A DNA stretch of 64,000 nucleotides, taken from NCBI GenBank assembly GCA_963733065.1, contig CAVTBT010000003.1:186001-250000 (forward strand), given 5' to 3'. Positions 52,056-60,056 of the stretch are shown piece after piece. Numbering within the stretch: the stretch's first letter is position 1; each line of letters opens with the position of its first letter. A program made the position numbers and the translations under genes. A model generated the notes under the pieces. The model worked only from the letters and a program-made list of their open reading frames with translations, was not told the DNA's origin and searched no databases. The DNA comes from CAVTBT01 sp963733065 (GTDB lineage: Bacteria; Actinomycetota; Thermoleophilia; Gaiellales; Gaiellaceae).

Positions 52056-52233
52056 GGTGACGCTCCCTTCTCGCGTCCCGCAGCTCGGCCGCCGCGGCCG
52101 CGAGGCCGAGTGGGCCGGCCACGAGCAACAGCCAGCTCAGCCAGTCGGCGTCGCCCATCGCGATCTGCACCACAGACGCGACAGTGACCACGGCGAGCAG
52201 GGCGGCGATTGCGACGGTGCCGGCGACCTTCAT
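52048..52233 (-). CDS. Small two-helix membrane protein inserted in the dnaK operon
   Basis: A 61-residue protein: KVAGTVAIAALLAVVTVASV then WLSWLLLVAGPLGLAAAAAE, giving two hydrophobic helices, and a basic tail (LRDARRERHRA). The ATG at 52233 overlaps the dnaJ stop as ATGA once the dnaJ frame is corrected, and the stop overlaps hspR by 8 bases, so it is embedded by translational coupling between dnaJ and hspR. I recognise no family. Because of the dnaJ frameshift it currently reads as an in-frame C-terminal extension of the shifted DnaJ frame; that fusion is probably artificial. Confidence 0.65.
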   Translation of the reverse strand: MKVAGTVAIAALLAVVTVASVVQIAMGDADWLSWLLLVAGPLGLAAAAAELRDARRERHRA

Positions 52234-53292
52234 CGCGCGAACGCCTCCCGCGGGTTCTCGCGCGAGACCTTCTGCAGCTCCTCGAGCGCCTCGCGCTCCG
52301 CCTTGGTCAGCTTCTTCGGCACGGTCACGCGGACCCGGGCGAGCAGGTCGCCCTTGCCGCCACCGTTCAGCTTCGGTGCGCCCCGTCCGCGCAGGCGCAG
52401 CAGCTTGCCGTCCTGCGAGCCGGCCGGAACCTTGAGCGACACGCAGCCCGTCGGGCGTCGGCACGTCCACGGTCGCGCCGAGCGCCGCTTCCGGGTACGT
52501 GACGGGCACCTCGAGCACGAGGTCGGCACCGCGGCGCTCGTACAGCGGCGAGCGTTCGACGCGGGTGACGACGTAGAGGTCGCCGGACGGGCCGCCGTTG
52601 CGGCCTGGCTCGCCCTTGCCGGCAAGGCGGATGCGCGTGCCGTCGGACACGCCGGGCTTGATCTTCACCTGGTAGCGCTTGGTCGTTCGTTCGCGGCCCG
52701 AGCCCCCGCAGGTCCCGCACGGCTCCTCGATCACGGTGCCGTTGCCGCGGCAGCGCGGGCAGGGCTGCGAGAGCGCGAAGAACCCCTGGCTCTCGGACAC
52801 CACGCCCCGGCCGCTGCACTGCGGGCAGATCTTCGGCGCGGTACCAGGCCGGGCGCCGGAGCCGCCGCAGGTGTGGCAGGCCGTCTCGGTGTCGACCGGC
52901 ACGCGGACGGTCGCGCCTTCGAGCGCGTCCTCGAACGACAGGCGCACATCGGTCTCGAGGTCGGCTCCCCGCTCGGGGACCGGCCCTCGCTGCGCCCGCC
53001 CGCGGCCGAAGAAGCCTCCGAACAGGTCGCCGAGATCGCCGACGTCGAAGTCGCCCCCGAACCCGCCCGGGGCGCCGCGCGCACCGCGCTCGCCGAACGT
53101 GTCGTACTGCTTCCGCTTCTCCGTGTCCGAGAGCACGTCATACGCGGCCTGGACGTCCTTGAAGCGCTCCTCCGCCGCGACATCACCCGGGTTGCGGTCG
53201 GGGTGATGCTCGCGGACCAGCTTCCGATACGCCTTCTTGATCTCATCGGCCGAGGCGTTCTTCGGAACGCCGAGGATCTCGTACGGGTTCAT
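52230..53292 (-). CDS. dnaJ: Chaperone DnaJ, with an apparent one-base frameshift
   Basis: A type I DnaJ. J-domain MNPYEILGVPKNASADEIKK with HPD in REHHPDRNPGD; Gly/Phe region (GGFGGDFDVGDLGDLFGGF); four zinc-knuckle CxxCxGxG motifs (CHTCGGSG, CPQCSGRG, CPRCRGNG, CGTCGGSG); C-terminal beta-domain KIKPGVSDGTRIRLAGKGEP. Near 52437-52446 homology leaves the frame at VDVPTPDG and resumes in another frame as VSLKVPAGSQDGKLLRLRGR, ending SRENPREAFAR at 52230. The span is 354 codons plus one base; corrected length is 353 residues, normal. In an essential-type chaperone gene with everything else conserved this is probably a sequence error. It lies 1 base past grpE. Confidence 0.9.
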
Positions 53293-53293
53293 C

Positions 53294-53791
53294 TCACTCC
53301 GCGACGATCACACGGGCGGGGCGCAGCACGCGCTCGCCGAGCCGGTAGCCCTTCTGCAGCACCTGGAGCACGTCGCCGGGCTGGACCTCGTCGCCGCCGG
53401 GCTGCGACAGCAGCGCCTCGTGGACGTGCGGGTCGAAGGGCCCGTTGGTGTCGATCTCGGCGAGCCCCTCCTTCCGCAGGGTCTCGGCGAGCTGGCGGTG
53501 CACGAGCCGCACGCCCTCCTCGAGCGTCGCCTCCTCGTGCTCCTCCGCCGCCTGCAGCGCACGCTCGAGGTCGTCGAGCACCGGCAGGAGGTGGTTCAGC
53601 AGGCGCTCGGTCGCGTGTCGCGACAGCTCTGCCTGCTCCCGCGCGACACGCTTGCGGTAGTTGTCGAAGTCGGCGGCCAGCCGGAGATAGGCGTCGTCGG
53701 GAGGAGGAGCCTGTGCCGGCTCCTCCTCCTCGACGGGAACCTCACGCTCTTCGAGCCCCAGGTCGCGATCGTCGAGGGGCTGGTCGGTCAC
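53294..53791 (-). CDS. grpE: Nucleotide exchange factor GrpE
   Basis: A 165-residue GrpE that releases ADP from DnaK. An acidic, disordered N-terminus (DLGLEEREVPVEEEEPAQAP) leads to the long coiled-coil AYLRLAADFDNYRKRVAREQ and AELSRHATERLLNHLLPVLD, then the beta-wing EGLAEIDTNGPFDPHVHEAL and VLQVLQKGYRLGERVLRPAR. The start is a GTG at 53791, overlapping the dnaK stop by 4 bases. Order dnaK-grpE-dnaJ is the actinobacterial standard. Length is slightly short but complete. Confidence 0.95.
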   Translation of the reverse strand: MTDQPLDDRDLGLEEREVPVEEEEPAQAPPPDDAYLRLAADFDNYRKRVAREQAELSRHATERLLNHLLPVLDDLERALQAAEEHEEATLEEGVRLVHRQLAETLRKEGLAEIDTNGPFDPHVHEALLSQPGGDEVQPGDVLQVLQKGYRLGERVLRPARVIVAE

Positions 53792-55710
53792 GACTGCTTC
53801 GCCGCCTCGTCCTCGTCGACGACCTCGTACTCGGCCTCCTCGACGACCTCGTCCTCGGTCGAAGCCGCATCGCCGTTGCCGGCGGCCTGCGAGGCGGCCT
53901 GCGCGCTCGCCTGTGCGTACACCGTCTCGGCCAGCGTGTGCGAGGCCTCCTGCAGCGCCTCGGTCTTCGCCTTGATGTCGGCGACGTCCGCGCCCTCGAC
54001 GGCCTGGCGGAGCTCCATGATCCGCCCCTCGATCGTCGAAGCGTCGGCCTCCTCCAGCTTGTCGCGGTGCTCCTTCAGCGAGCGCTCGGTCTGGTAGGCG
54101 AGCGTCTCACCCAGGTTCCGCGCGTCCGCGAGCTCGCGAAGCTTGTGCGCCTCGCCGGCATGCGCTTCGGCGTCCTTCATCATCCGCTGCACCTCGTCCT
54201 CGGAGAGGCCGGAGCCGCCCTCGATGCGGATCTGCTGCTCGTTCCCGGTGCCGAGGTCCTTCGCGTTGACGTGGATGATCCCGTTCGCGTCGATGTCGAA
54301 GGCGACCTCGACCTGCGGCATGCCGCGCGGCGCGGGCGGGATGCCGACAAGCTGGAACTTGCCGAGCGTCTTGTTGTAGACCGCCATCTCGGACTCGCCC
54401 TGCAGGACGTGGATCTCGACCGAGGGCTGGTTGTCCTCGGCAGTCGTGAACGTCTCGGACTTGCGCGTCGGGATGGTCGTGTTGCGTTCGATGAGCGGTG
54501 TGAACACCCCGCCCTTCGTCTCGATGCCGAGGCTGAGCGGCGTGACGTCGAGGAGCAGGATGTCCTTGACCTCGCCCTTCAGCACGCCGGCCTGGATCGC
54601 GGCGCCGACGGCGACGACCTCGTCCGGGTTGACGCCCTTGTGCGGGTCCTTGCCGATCAGCTCCTTGACCTTCTCCTGCACGGCAGGCATGCGCGTCATG
54701 CCGCCGACGAGCACGACGTGGTCGATCTTCGACGACTCGAGGCTCGCGTCGGCGAGCGCCTGCTTCGTCGGGCCGACCGTGCGCTCGAGCAGGTCGGCGG
54801 TCAGCTCGTTCAGCTTCGCACGGGTGAGCTGCAGGTCGAGATGCTTCGGGCCCTCGGGCGTGGCGGTGACGAACGGCAGGTTGATCTGCGTCGTCATCGT
54901 CGACGAGAGCTCGATCTTCGCCTTCTCGGCGGCCTCGTAGAGCCGCTGCAGGGCCATGCGGTCCTGCGACAAGTCGATGCCCTGATCCTTCTTGAACTCG
55001 GCCACCATCCAGTCGACGATCGCCTTGTCGAAGTTGTCGCCGCCGAGGTGGTTGTCGCCGTTCGTCGCGTGCACCTCGAGCGTCCCGGTCTCGGAGTCGA
55101 ACTCGAGCACGGACACGTCGAACGTGCCGCCGCCGAGGTCGAAGACGAGTACCGTCTGGTCCTCGCCCTTGTCGAGGTTGTAGGCGAGCGCGGCCGCGGT
55201 CGGCTCGTTGACGATCCGCAGGACGTTGAGCCCGGCGATCTTGCCGGCGTCCTTCGTGGCCTCGCGCTGGGCGTTGTTGAAGTACGCGGGGACGGTCACG
55301 ACCGCATCGGTGACCGGCTCGCCGAGGTACGCCTCGGCGTCCGCCTTCAGCTTCTGCAGGATCATCGCCGAGATCTCCGGCGGCGCGTACTCCTTGCCCT
55401 CGGACTTGACGCGCGCGTCGCCGTTCTCACCCTTCACGACCTCGTACGGGACGATCGTCATCTCCTCCGAGACCTCGTCCCACTTGCGGCCCATGAAGCG
55501 CTTGATCGAGAAGATCGTGTTCTGCGGGTTCGTGACCTGCTGGCGCTTCGCAGGCGCGCCGACGAGCCGCTGGCCGTCGTTCGCGAACGCGACGACGGAC
55601 GGCGTCGTGCGGCCGCCCTCGGCGTTCGGAATGACGGTCGACTCGCCGCCCTCGAGCACGGCCATACAGCTGTTGGTCGTCCCCAGGTCGATGCCGATGG
55701 TCTTCGCCAT
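53788..55710 (-). CDS. dnaK: Chaperone DnaK (Hsp70)
   Basis: A 640-residue Hsp70. ATPase domain: KTIGIDLGTTNSCMAVLEGG, VPAYFNNAQREATKDAGKIA, VNEPTAAALAYNL, LVFDLGGGTFDVSVLE and VLVGGMTRMPAVQEKVKELI; substrate-binding domain: LLLDVTPLSLGIETKGGVFT, LIERNTTIPTRKSETFTTAE; helical lid and acidic end (EDEVVEEAEYEVVDEDEAAK). The ATG at 55710 has AAGGAG upstream. It is first in an operon continuing through grpE, dnaJ, a small membrane gene, hspR and clpB. A HAIR-like operator lies 17 bases before the start. No oddities. Confidence 0.98.
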   Translation of the reverse strand: MAKTIGIDLGTTNSCMAVLEGGESTVIPNAEGGRTTPSVVAFANDGQRLVGAPAKRQQVTNPQNTIFSIKRFMGRKWDEVSEEMTIVPYEVVKGENGDARVKSEGKEYAPPEISAMILQKLKADAEAYLGEPVTDAVVTVPAYFNNAQREATKDAGKIAGLNVLRIVNEPTAAALAYNLDKGEDQTVLVFDLGGGTFDVSVLEFDSETGTLEVHATNGDNHLGGDNFDKAIVDWMVAEFKKDQGIDLSQDRMALQRLYEAAEKAKIELSSTMTTQINLPFVTATPEGPKHLDLQLTRAKLNELTADLLERTVGPTKQALADASLESSKIDHVVLVGGMTRMPAVQEKVKELIGKDPHKGVNPDEVVAVGAAIQAGVLKGEVKDILLLDVTPLSLGIETKGGVFTPLIERNTTIPTRKSETFTTAEDNQPSVEIHVLQGESEMAVYNKTLGKFQLVGIPPAPRGMPQVEVAFDIDANGIIHVNAKDLGTGNEQQIRIEGGSGLSEDEVQRMMKDAEAHAGEAHKLRELADARNLGETLAYQTERSLKEHRDKLEEADASTIEGRIMELRQAVEGADVADIKAKTEALQEASHTLAETVYAQASAQAASQAAGNGDAASTEDEVVEEAEYEVVDEDEAAKQS

Positions 55711-55726
55711 GTGTGTCGCTCCTTGA

Positions 55727-55747
55727 CTTGAGTCTGTAGTACTCCCG
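55727..55747. promoter_or_regulatory. HAIR-like HspR operator upstream of dnaK
   Basis: CTTGAGT-CTGTAGT-ACTCCCG matches the HAIR consensus CTTGAGT-N7-ACTCAAG in the entire left half and the first four bases of the right half. Position (just upstream of the dnaK Shine-Dalgarno) and the presence of hspR in the same operon support autoregulation by HspR. Confidence 0.8.
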
Positions 55748-55791
55748 AAAATCTAAGCCGAAGAATATCAACTCTTGGCCGCGACCGGCGA

Positions 55792-56637
55792 TCAGCGGAC
55801 GGCGCCGATGAGCGCACCGCCCACCACCACAAGCGCGGCGCCGGCGACGAGCCGCGGCCCCACCAGCTCCTGGCGGCGGAGCAGCAGCGCCGACAGCGTC
55901 ACGCCCCAGAGCGATTCGGTGGCGACCAGCGGCGAGACGACGGTGACCCGCCCCCGGTAGTAGGCCTCGAAGAGGCACACGTACGAGAGCCCGAAGAGGA
56001 CGCCGGCCGGCACGAAGGCACTGAGGTCCCGGGCGACGACGCGGGTCCGGGACACGACAAGGTAGATGCCGACGACGGCAGCCCCGGCCACGAGCGTGGC
56101 CACCGCAGCCAGCCCGGGCTCCACGTCGGTGTCGGTCGCGAGCCACCGCACGAAGGTGTCCCGCGCCGCGAAGACGATCGTGGCGCCGAGCGCGAACACC
56201 AACCCGATGCGGCGGACGTGCTCCGGCCGGGTGCGCTCGCTGACGAGCAGGACGCCGCCCGTCACGATGAGCAGCGCGCCGACGACGAGCCCGGCGACGA
56301 GCGGCTCGTCGAGCAGCACGAGCGCCATCGCCATCGAGAAGAGCGGCGCGGTGCCGACGACCACCGACGTCCGCGACGGCCCGGCGTCGCGGACGCCGAA
56401 CGTGAAGAGGAGCTGGGACAGGCCGGGGCCGAGCAGGCCGGCGAGCAGGAACGGCCAGGCACCCGCGACGTCGCCGCCCTGCGCGACGGCGAACGCCAGC
56501 GCCACGCAGGCCGCCGGGAGGATCGTCAGCAGCGCGCCGGCCGCCGCGTCCGCCCCGCGGGACAGCGGGAAGCGGAGCGCGACCGTCATCGCGCCGAAGA
56601 GGAACGCGGAGAGACAGGCGAGCGCGACCGCGTCCAC
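55792..56637 (-). CDS. EamA-family transporter (DMT superfamily)
   Basis: A 281-residue protein with ten predicted helices in two EamA repeats: AVALACLSAFLFGAMTVALR, TILPAACVALAFAVAQGG, SVVVGTAPLFSMAMALVLLD and VVGALLIVTGGVLLVSER in the first half, then IGLVFALGATIVFAARDTFV and RVTVVSPLVATESLWGVTLS in the second. The GTG at 56637 (VDAVALACLSAF) is chosen, since the longer frame would run antisense into the aminopeptidase. Likely an exporter of amino acids or related metabolites; substrate unknown. It diverges from the aminopeptidase pair by 38 bases and has a paralogue at 58835-59713 on the other side. Confidence 0.86.
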   Translation of the reverse strand: MDAVALACLSAFLFGAMTVALRFPLSRGADAAAGALLTILPAACVALAFAVAQGGDVAGAWPFLLAGLLGPGLSQLLFTFGVRDAGPSRTSVVVGTAPLFSMAMALVLLDEPLVAGLVVGALLIVTGGVLLVSERTRPEHVRRIGLVFALGATIVFAARDTFVRWLATDTDVEPGLAAVATLVAGAAVVGIYLVVSRTRVVARDLSAFVPAGVLFGLSYVCLFEAYYRGRVTVVSPLVATESLWGVTLSALLLRRQELVGPRLVAGAALVVVGGALIGAVR

Positions 56638-56675
56638 GGCGCGCGACAGTACAGGCGTGCGAGGATCGCGCCCGG

Positions 56676-57737
56676 ATGGAGGACGATCCGCGCCTCGCCG
56701 CCTACGCACGCCTCCTCGTCGATCGCTGCATCGACCCGCAGCCCGGCTGGCAGGTCCTCGTCCAGACGACGACGGTGGCCCGGCCGCTGGCACGCGAGCT
56801 CTCCCGGCTGCTCGGCCAGCGCGGCGCCTACGCGCTGACGCGCCTCTCCTTCGGCGCGCTGTGTCCGGTCGACCTCGACTGGATCGAAGCGGCTCCGCCC
56901 GACCTCGCCGCCGCGCTGCCGCCGCTCGAGCAGGAGCTCGTCGACCGCGTCGACGCCTCGATCGTCGTCCTCGCTCCCGAGCCGGACCGGCAGCCGGCGA
57001 CAGCCGAGGCCCGCCGGGCGATGAACGCCCAGCTGCTCGCCTACCGGGCGCGCGGCCGGCGCGGCGAGATCCCGCACGTGCGCTGCGACCTGCCGTGCGA
57101 GGCGTTCGCGCAGGCAGCCGGGCTGGAGCTGCCCGCCTTCGAGGATGCCTTCTACGCCGCGTGCCTGCGCGACTGGGACGCCGAGGGCGAGCGCATGCGG
57201 CCGGTGCTGGAACGCTTCGACCGCGCCGAGGAGGTGCGCATCGTCGGCGAGGACACCGACCTCCGGCTGAGCCTCTCCGGTCGTCACGGGGCGATCGACG
57301 ACGGCCACCTGAACGTCCCCGGCGGGGAGGTCTTCTACTCGCCGGTCGAGGACTCGCTCGAGGGCGCCATCGCCTTCGACGTGCCCGGCGTCGGCTTCGA
57401 GGGGATCAGGCTCTCGTTCCGCGGCGGCGAGGTCGTCGAGGCGTCGGCGCAGGAGGGCGAGGAACGCCTCCAGGCGGCGCTCTCGACCGACGAGGGCGCC
57501 CGTCGTGCCGGTGAGTTCGGCATCGGCTGCAACGCGGGCATCGTCCGCCCGATGCGGAACGTCCTCTTCGACGAGAAGATGGCCGGCACCGTCCACATCG
57601 CCCTCGGCGACGGCTTCCCTCAGCTCGGCGGCACGAACAGCAGCACGCTGCACTGGGACCTGATCAAGGATCTCCGTCCCGGCGGCGAGCTCTGGCTGGA
57701 CGGCGAGCTCGTCCAGCGGGACGGGGCGTGGGTGTGA
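56676..57737 (+). CDS. M29 family (AmpS-type) aminopeptidase
   Basis: A 353-residue thermophilic-aminopeptidase-family metallopeptidase. Recognisable points: YARLLVDRCIDPQPGWQVLV, EVRIVGEDTDLRLSLSGRHG, NVPGGEVFYSPVEDSLEGAI (Glu), IGCNAGIVRPMRNVLFDEKM then AGTVHIALG (Glu, His) and LHWDLIKDLRPGGELWLDGE (His, Asp), the usual M29 metal ligands. It removes N-terminal residues in the cytoplasm using two metal ions. It starts at an ATG divergent from an EamA gene, and its GTG TGA end overlaps a homologous second M29 gene by 4 bases. It is slightly short of the typical about 370-410. Confidence 0.9.
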   Translation: MEDDPRLAAYARLLVDRCIDPQPGWQVLVQTTTVARPLARELSRLLGQRGAYALTRLSFGALCPVDLDWIEAAPPDLAAALPPLEQELVDRVDASIVVLAPEPDRQPATAEARRAMNAQLLAYRARGRRGEIPHVRCDLPCEAFAQAAGLELPAFEDAFYAACLRDWDAEGERMRPVLERFDRAEEVRIVGEDTDLRLSLSGRHGAIDDGHLNVPGGEVFYSPVEDSLEGAIAFDVPGVGFEGIRLSFRGGEVVEASAQEGEERLQAALSTDEGARRAGEFGIGCNAGIVRPMRNVLFDEKMAGTVHIALGDGFPQLGGTNSSTLHWDLIKDLRPGGELWLDGELVQRDGAWV

Positions 57738-58825
57738 CCGACCCACGGTGGGACACGCTGGCCCGGCTGCTCGTCGACCGCTCGCTCGACGTCCAGCCCG
57801 GCTGGCAGGTCTCGGTGCGCTCGTCGCCGCTGTCACGCCCGCTTTTCGAGGCCGTCTGCCGCCGGATCGCCCAGCGCGGCGCCTACGCGCTCTCCCGCCT
57901 CTACTTCGGCGTCGACCGCTGGCCGGTGACGCTGGCGTGGGCCGAGGAGGCGCCCGACGAGCTGCTCGGGCAGCTGTCGCCGCTCGACCTGCACGAGGCG
58001 GAGACGGTCGACGCCCGCCTCGTCATCCGCGCACCGGAGCAGCGGGAGGGCGGTCCGCCGCTGTCACCGGCCCGGCGGGCGCTCCTGCAGCACGCCCTCG
58101 CGCCGATCGCCCGGCGGTCGCGGGCGCTCGAGGTGCGCTGGGTCGTCACCCAGTTCCCGACCGCGAGCGTGGCGCGCGAGGCCGGCATGACGGTCGACGA
58201 GCTGACGGAGTTCATCTTCGCCGCCTGCCTGCGCGACTGGGACGCCGAGCAGCAGCGCATGCAGCGGATCGCCGACCGCTTCGACAGGGCCGAGGAGATT
58301 CGCATCGTCGGCGCCGGCACCGACCTGCGGCTCAGCGTGGCCGGACGCCGCTGCGAGGTCGATCACGGCCTGCGGAACATGCCGGGGGGCGAGGTCTACC
58401 TCTGTCCGCTCGAGGACTCCGCGGACGGCGTCATCACATACGGCGAGATCCCGGCCCTCTTCCTCGGCGGTCGCGTGGAGGGGGTGCGGCTGGCATTCCG
58501 GGACGGCCGTGTCGTCGACGCGGCGGCGCGGGTCGGCGAGGACTTCCTGCTGCAGACGCTCGACACCGACGCCGGGTCGCGCCGACTGGGCGAGCTCGGC
58601 ATCGGCTGCAATCCCGCCATCACCCGGGCGATGGGCAACCTGCTCTTCGACGAGAAGATCGACGGCACGGTGCATCTCGCGCTCGGCGGCTCGTACACCT
58701 TCCTGGGCGGAACGAACGAGAGCGCCATCCACTGGGACATGGTCAAGGACCTGCGCGGCGGCGGCGAGCTCTGGGCCGATGGGGAGCTCGTGCAGCGAGA
58801 CGGCGCCTGGCGGCTCGGCGGCTGA
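57734..58825 (+). CDS. M29 family (AmpS-type) aminopeptidase, tandem paralogue
   Basis: A 363-residue copy of the preceding gene: ARLLVDRSLDVQPGWQVSVR, EIRIVGAGTDLRLSVAGRRC, NMPGGEVYLCPLEDSADGVI, IGCNPAITRAMGNLLFDEKI followed by DGTVHLALGG, and IHWDMVKDLRGGGELWADGE keep the M29 metal ligands. The start is the GTG at 57734 (GTGA overlap with the first gene), aligned with the paralogue's start; a GTG at 57728 adds two residues. The pair is clearly an old tandem duplication with many substitutions, so the enzymes may form a heteromeric assembly or differ in peptide preference. It ends 9 bases before a convergent EamA gene. Confidence 0.9.
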   Translation: MTDPRWDTLARLLVDRSLDVQPGWQVSVRSSPLSRPLFEAVCRRIAQRGAYALSRLYFGVDRWPVTLAWAEEAPDELLGQLSPLDLHEAETVDARLVIRAPEQREGGPPLSPARRALLQHALAPIARRSRALEVRWVVTQFPTASVAREAGMTVDELTEFIFAACLRDWDAEQQRMQRIADRFDRAEEIRIVGAGTDLRLSVAGRRCEVDHGLRNMPGGEVYLCPLEDSADGVITYGEIPALFLGGRVEGVRLAFRDGRVVDAAARVGEDFLLQTLDTDAGSRRLGELGIGCNPAITRAMGNLLFDEKIDGTVHLALGGSYTFLGGTNESAIHWDMVKDLRGGGELWADGELVQRDGAWRLGG

Positions 58826-58834
58826 GCGCCCGGG

Positions 58835-59713
58835 CTACGAGGTGGGTGCGCTGCGCGGAAGCCGGCGGCGTAACACGTCCGCCGCGGCCGGCTCGGCGAG
58901 AACGATGCCGCCCATGATCAGCGTCGCGCCGGCCCATCCGGCGGCGCCGAGCCGGTCGCCCGCGAGCCAGAACCCGAACGTCGCCGCGAACACGGGCTCC
59001 ATCGCGAAGGCGAGCGCCGTGCGGGTCGCGCTCGTCCGCCGCTGTGCCCACGTCTGGACGAGGAAGGCCAGGGCGCTCGCGAACACGCCCGTGACGAGGA
59101 GCGCGCCCCAGACCGTCCAGCCGTGCGGCGCCTCGACCTGCCCGGCGGCGATCGCCACGAGAGCGAAGCCGCCGAACGCGGCGGCCATCTCGACGAGGGT
59201 GAACGCGAGCGGGTCGTAGAGCGGCGCGTAGCGCTCCATGAGCACGATCTGCAGCGAGTAGGCAGCCGCGCCCCCGAGCACGAGCACGTCACCGGTCAGG
59301 CTCCCGGCGTCGATCCCCGAGAGCAGGGCGAGGCCGACGGTGGACAGGCCGACGCCTGCCAGGGTCGCCACGCCGATCCGCGTGCCGAAGAGCAGCAGCG
59401 CCAGCAGGGGCGTGAACACGACGTAGAGCCCCGTGATGAAGCCCGTGCTCGAGACCGTCGTCCGTTCGAGGCCCGCCGTCTGCAGCGCATAGCCGACCGC
59501 GAGCAGGAGCCCGAGCGACGCGCCTGCGATCACGCCGCGGCGACCGAGGCCGCGAAGACGGACCGCGCCCGGCACCGCGAGCGTGACGGTGGCGATCGCA
59601 AATCGGACGGCCAGGAACGCGAAGAGCGGGTAGAGCGCGACCGCGTCCTTCACCTGGACGAAGGTCAGACCCCAGACGGCGGTGACCGCCACGAGCGCGA
59701 GGATCGGGAGCAC
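58835..59713 (-). CDS. EamA-family transporter (DMT superfamily)
   Basis: A 292-residue, ten-helix DMT protein. It begins LPILALVAVTAVWGLTFVQV and includes LYPLFAFLAVRFAIATVTLA, GFITGLYVVFTPLLALLLFG, LVLGGAAAYSLQIVLMERYA and MEPVFAATFGFWLAGDRLGA, the standard EamA pattern (the last is the conserved EP-x(n)-A-G-x-x-L-G-E/D segment). The start is a GTG at 59713. Together with the EamA gene at 55792 it flanks the M29 pair. An amino-acid or metabolite exporter is likely; no substrate evidence. Confidence 0.88.
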   Translation of the reverse strand: MLPILALVAVTAVWGLTFVQVKDAVALYPLFAFLAVRFAIATVTLAVPGAVRLRGLGRRGVIAGASLGLLLAVGYALQTAGLERTTVSSTGFITGLYVVFTPLLALLLFGTRIGVATLAGVGLSTVGLALLSGIDAGSLTGDVLVLGGAAAYSLQIVLMERYAPLYDPLAFTLVEMAAAFGGFALVAIAAGQVEAPHGWTVWGALLVTGVFASALAFLVQTWAQRRTSATRTALAFAMEPVFAATFGFWLAGDRLGAAGWAGATLIMGGIVLAEPAAADVLRRRLPRSAPTS

Positions 59714-59755
59714 GGGCGCGAGGCTACTGTGCGGCGCCGCCCGAGTCCCAGCAGG

Positions 59756-59782
59756 CCGACGGCCGCGCGCGGCGGCCGTCGG
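59756..59782 (-). terminator. Hairpin following the CsbD gene
   Basis: CCGACGGCCGC-GCGCG-GCGGCCGTCGG has perfect 11-bp arms and lies 23 bases beyond the csbD stop on the minus strand. No U-run follows, as usual in this genome. Confidence 0.6.
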
Positions 59783-59804
59783 TAGTGCCGTTCTGCCGTC
59801 CGCG

Positions 59805-59993
59805 TCAGACGCGCTTGTCGACCGAGTCCTTCGCGCTGTCGGCGGCGTCCTTCACGTCGTCCCAGGCGTCCTTCGCCTTGTCCTTCGCCTTGCCCATCGC
59901 GCCCTGGGCCTCGCCCTCGCGCTCGAGCTCCTCGTCGCCGGTGACCTTGCCGGCGGTCTCCTTGACCTGACCTTCGATGCGATCCTCGTCCAT
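59805..59993 (-). CDS. CsbD-family stress protein
   Basis: A 62-residue hydrophilic helical protein: DEDRIEGQVKETAGKVTGDE followed by LEREGEAQGAMGKAKDKAKD, the classic CsbD signature (I-E-G-x-x-K-x-x-x-G ... G-x-x-x-x-x-x-G-K). In Bacillus the founding gene is under sigma-B; the molecular role is unclear. The ATG at 59993 has a strong Shine-Dalgarno (GAGGAGGGGTC). It is divergent from moaA by 63 bases and ends before a hairpin. Confidence 0.92.
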   Translation of the reverse strand: MDEDRIEGQVKETAGKVTGDEELEREGEAQGAMGKAKDKAKDAWDDVKDAADSAKDSVDKRV

Positions 59994-60056
59994 GACCCCT
60001 CCTCGGTTCGATGTGGCCTGCAAGCGTGATTCCCGCGGCGCGGTACTCTCAATCCC

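Noticed and set aside
52435..52450. Programmed ribosomal frameshift in dnaJ (and similarly in prs)
   Set aside because: No slippery heptamer or downstream structure is evident, and neither gene family is known for recoding; a sequence error is simpler.
52057..55731. A 1224-codon plus-strand frame opposite dnaJ, grpE and dnaK
   Set aside because: Antisense shadow of highly conserved chaperone genes; no recognisable domain.
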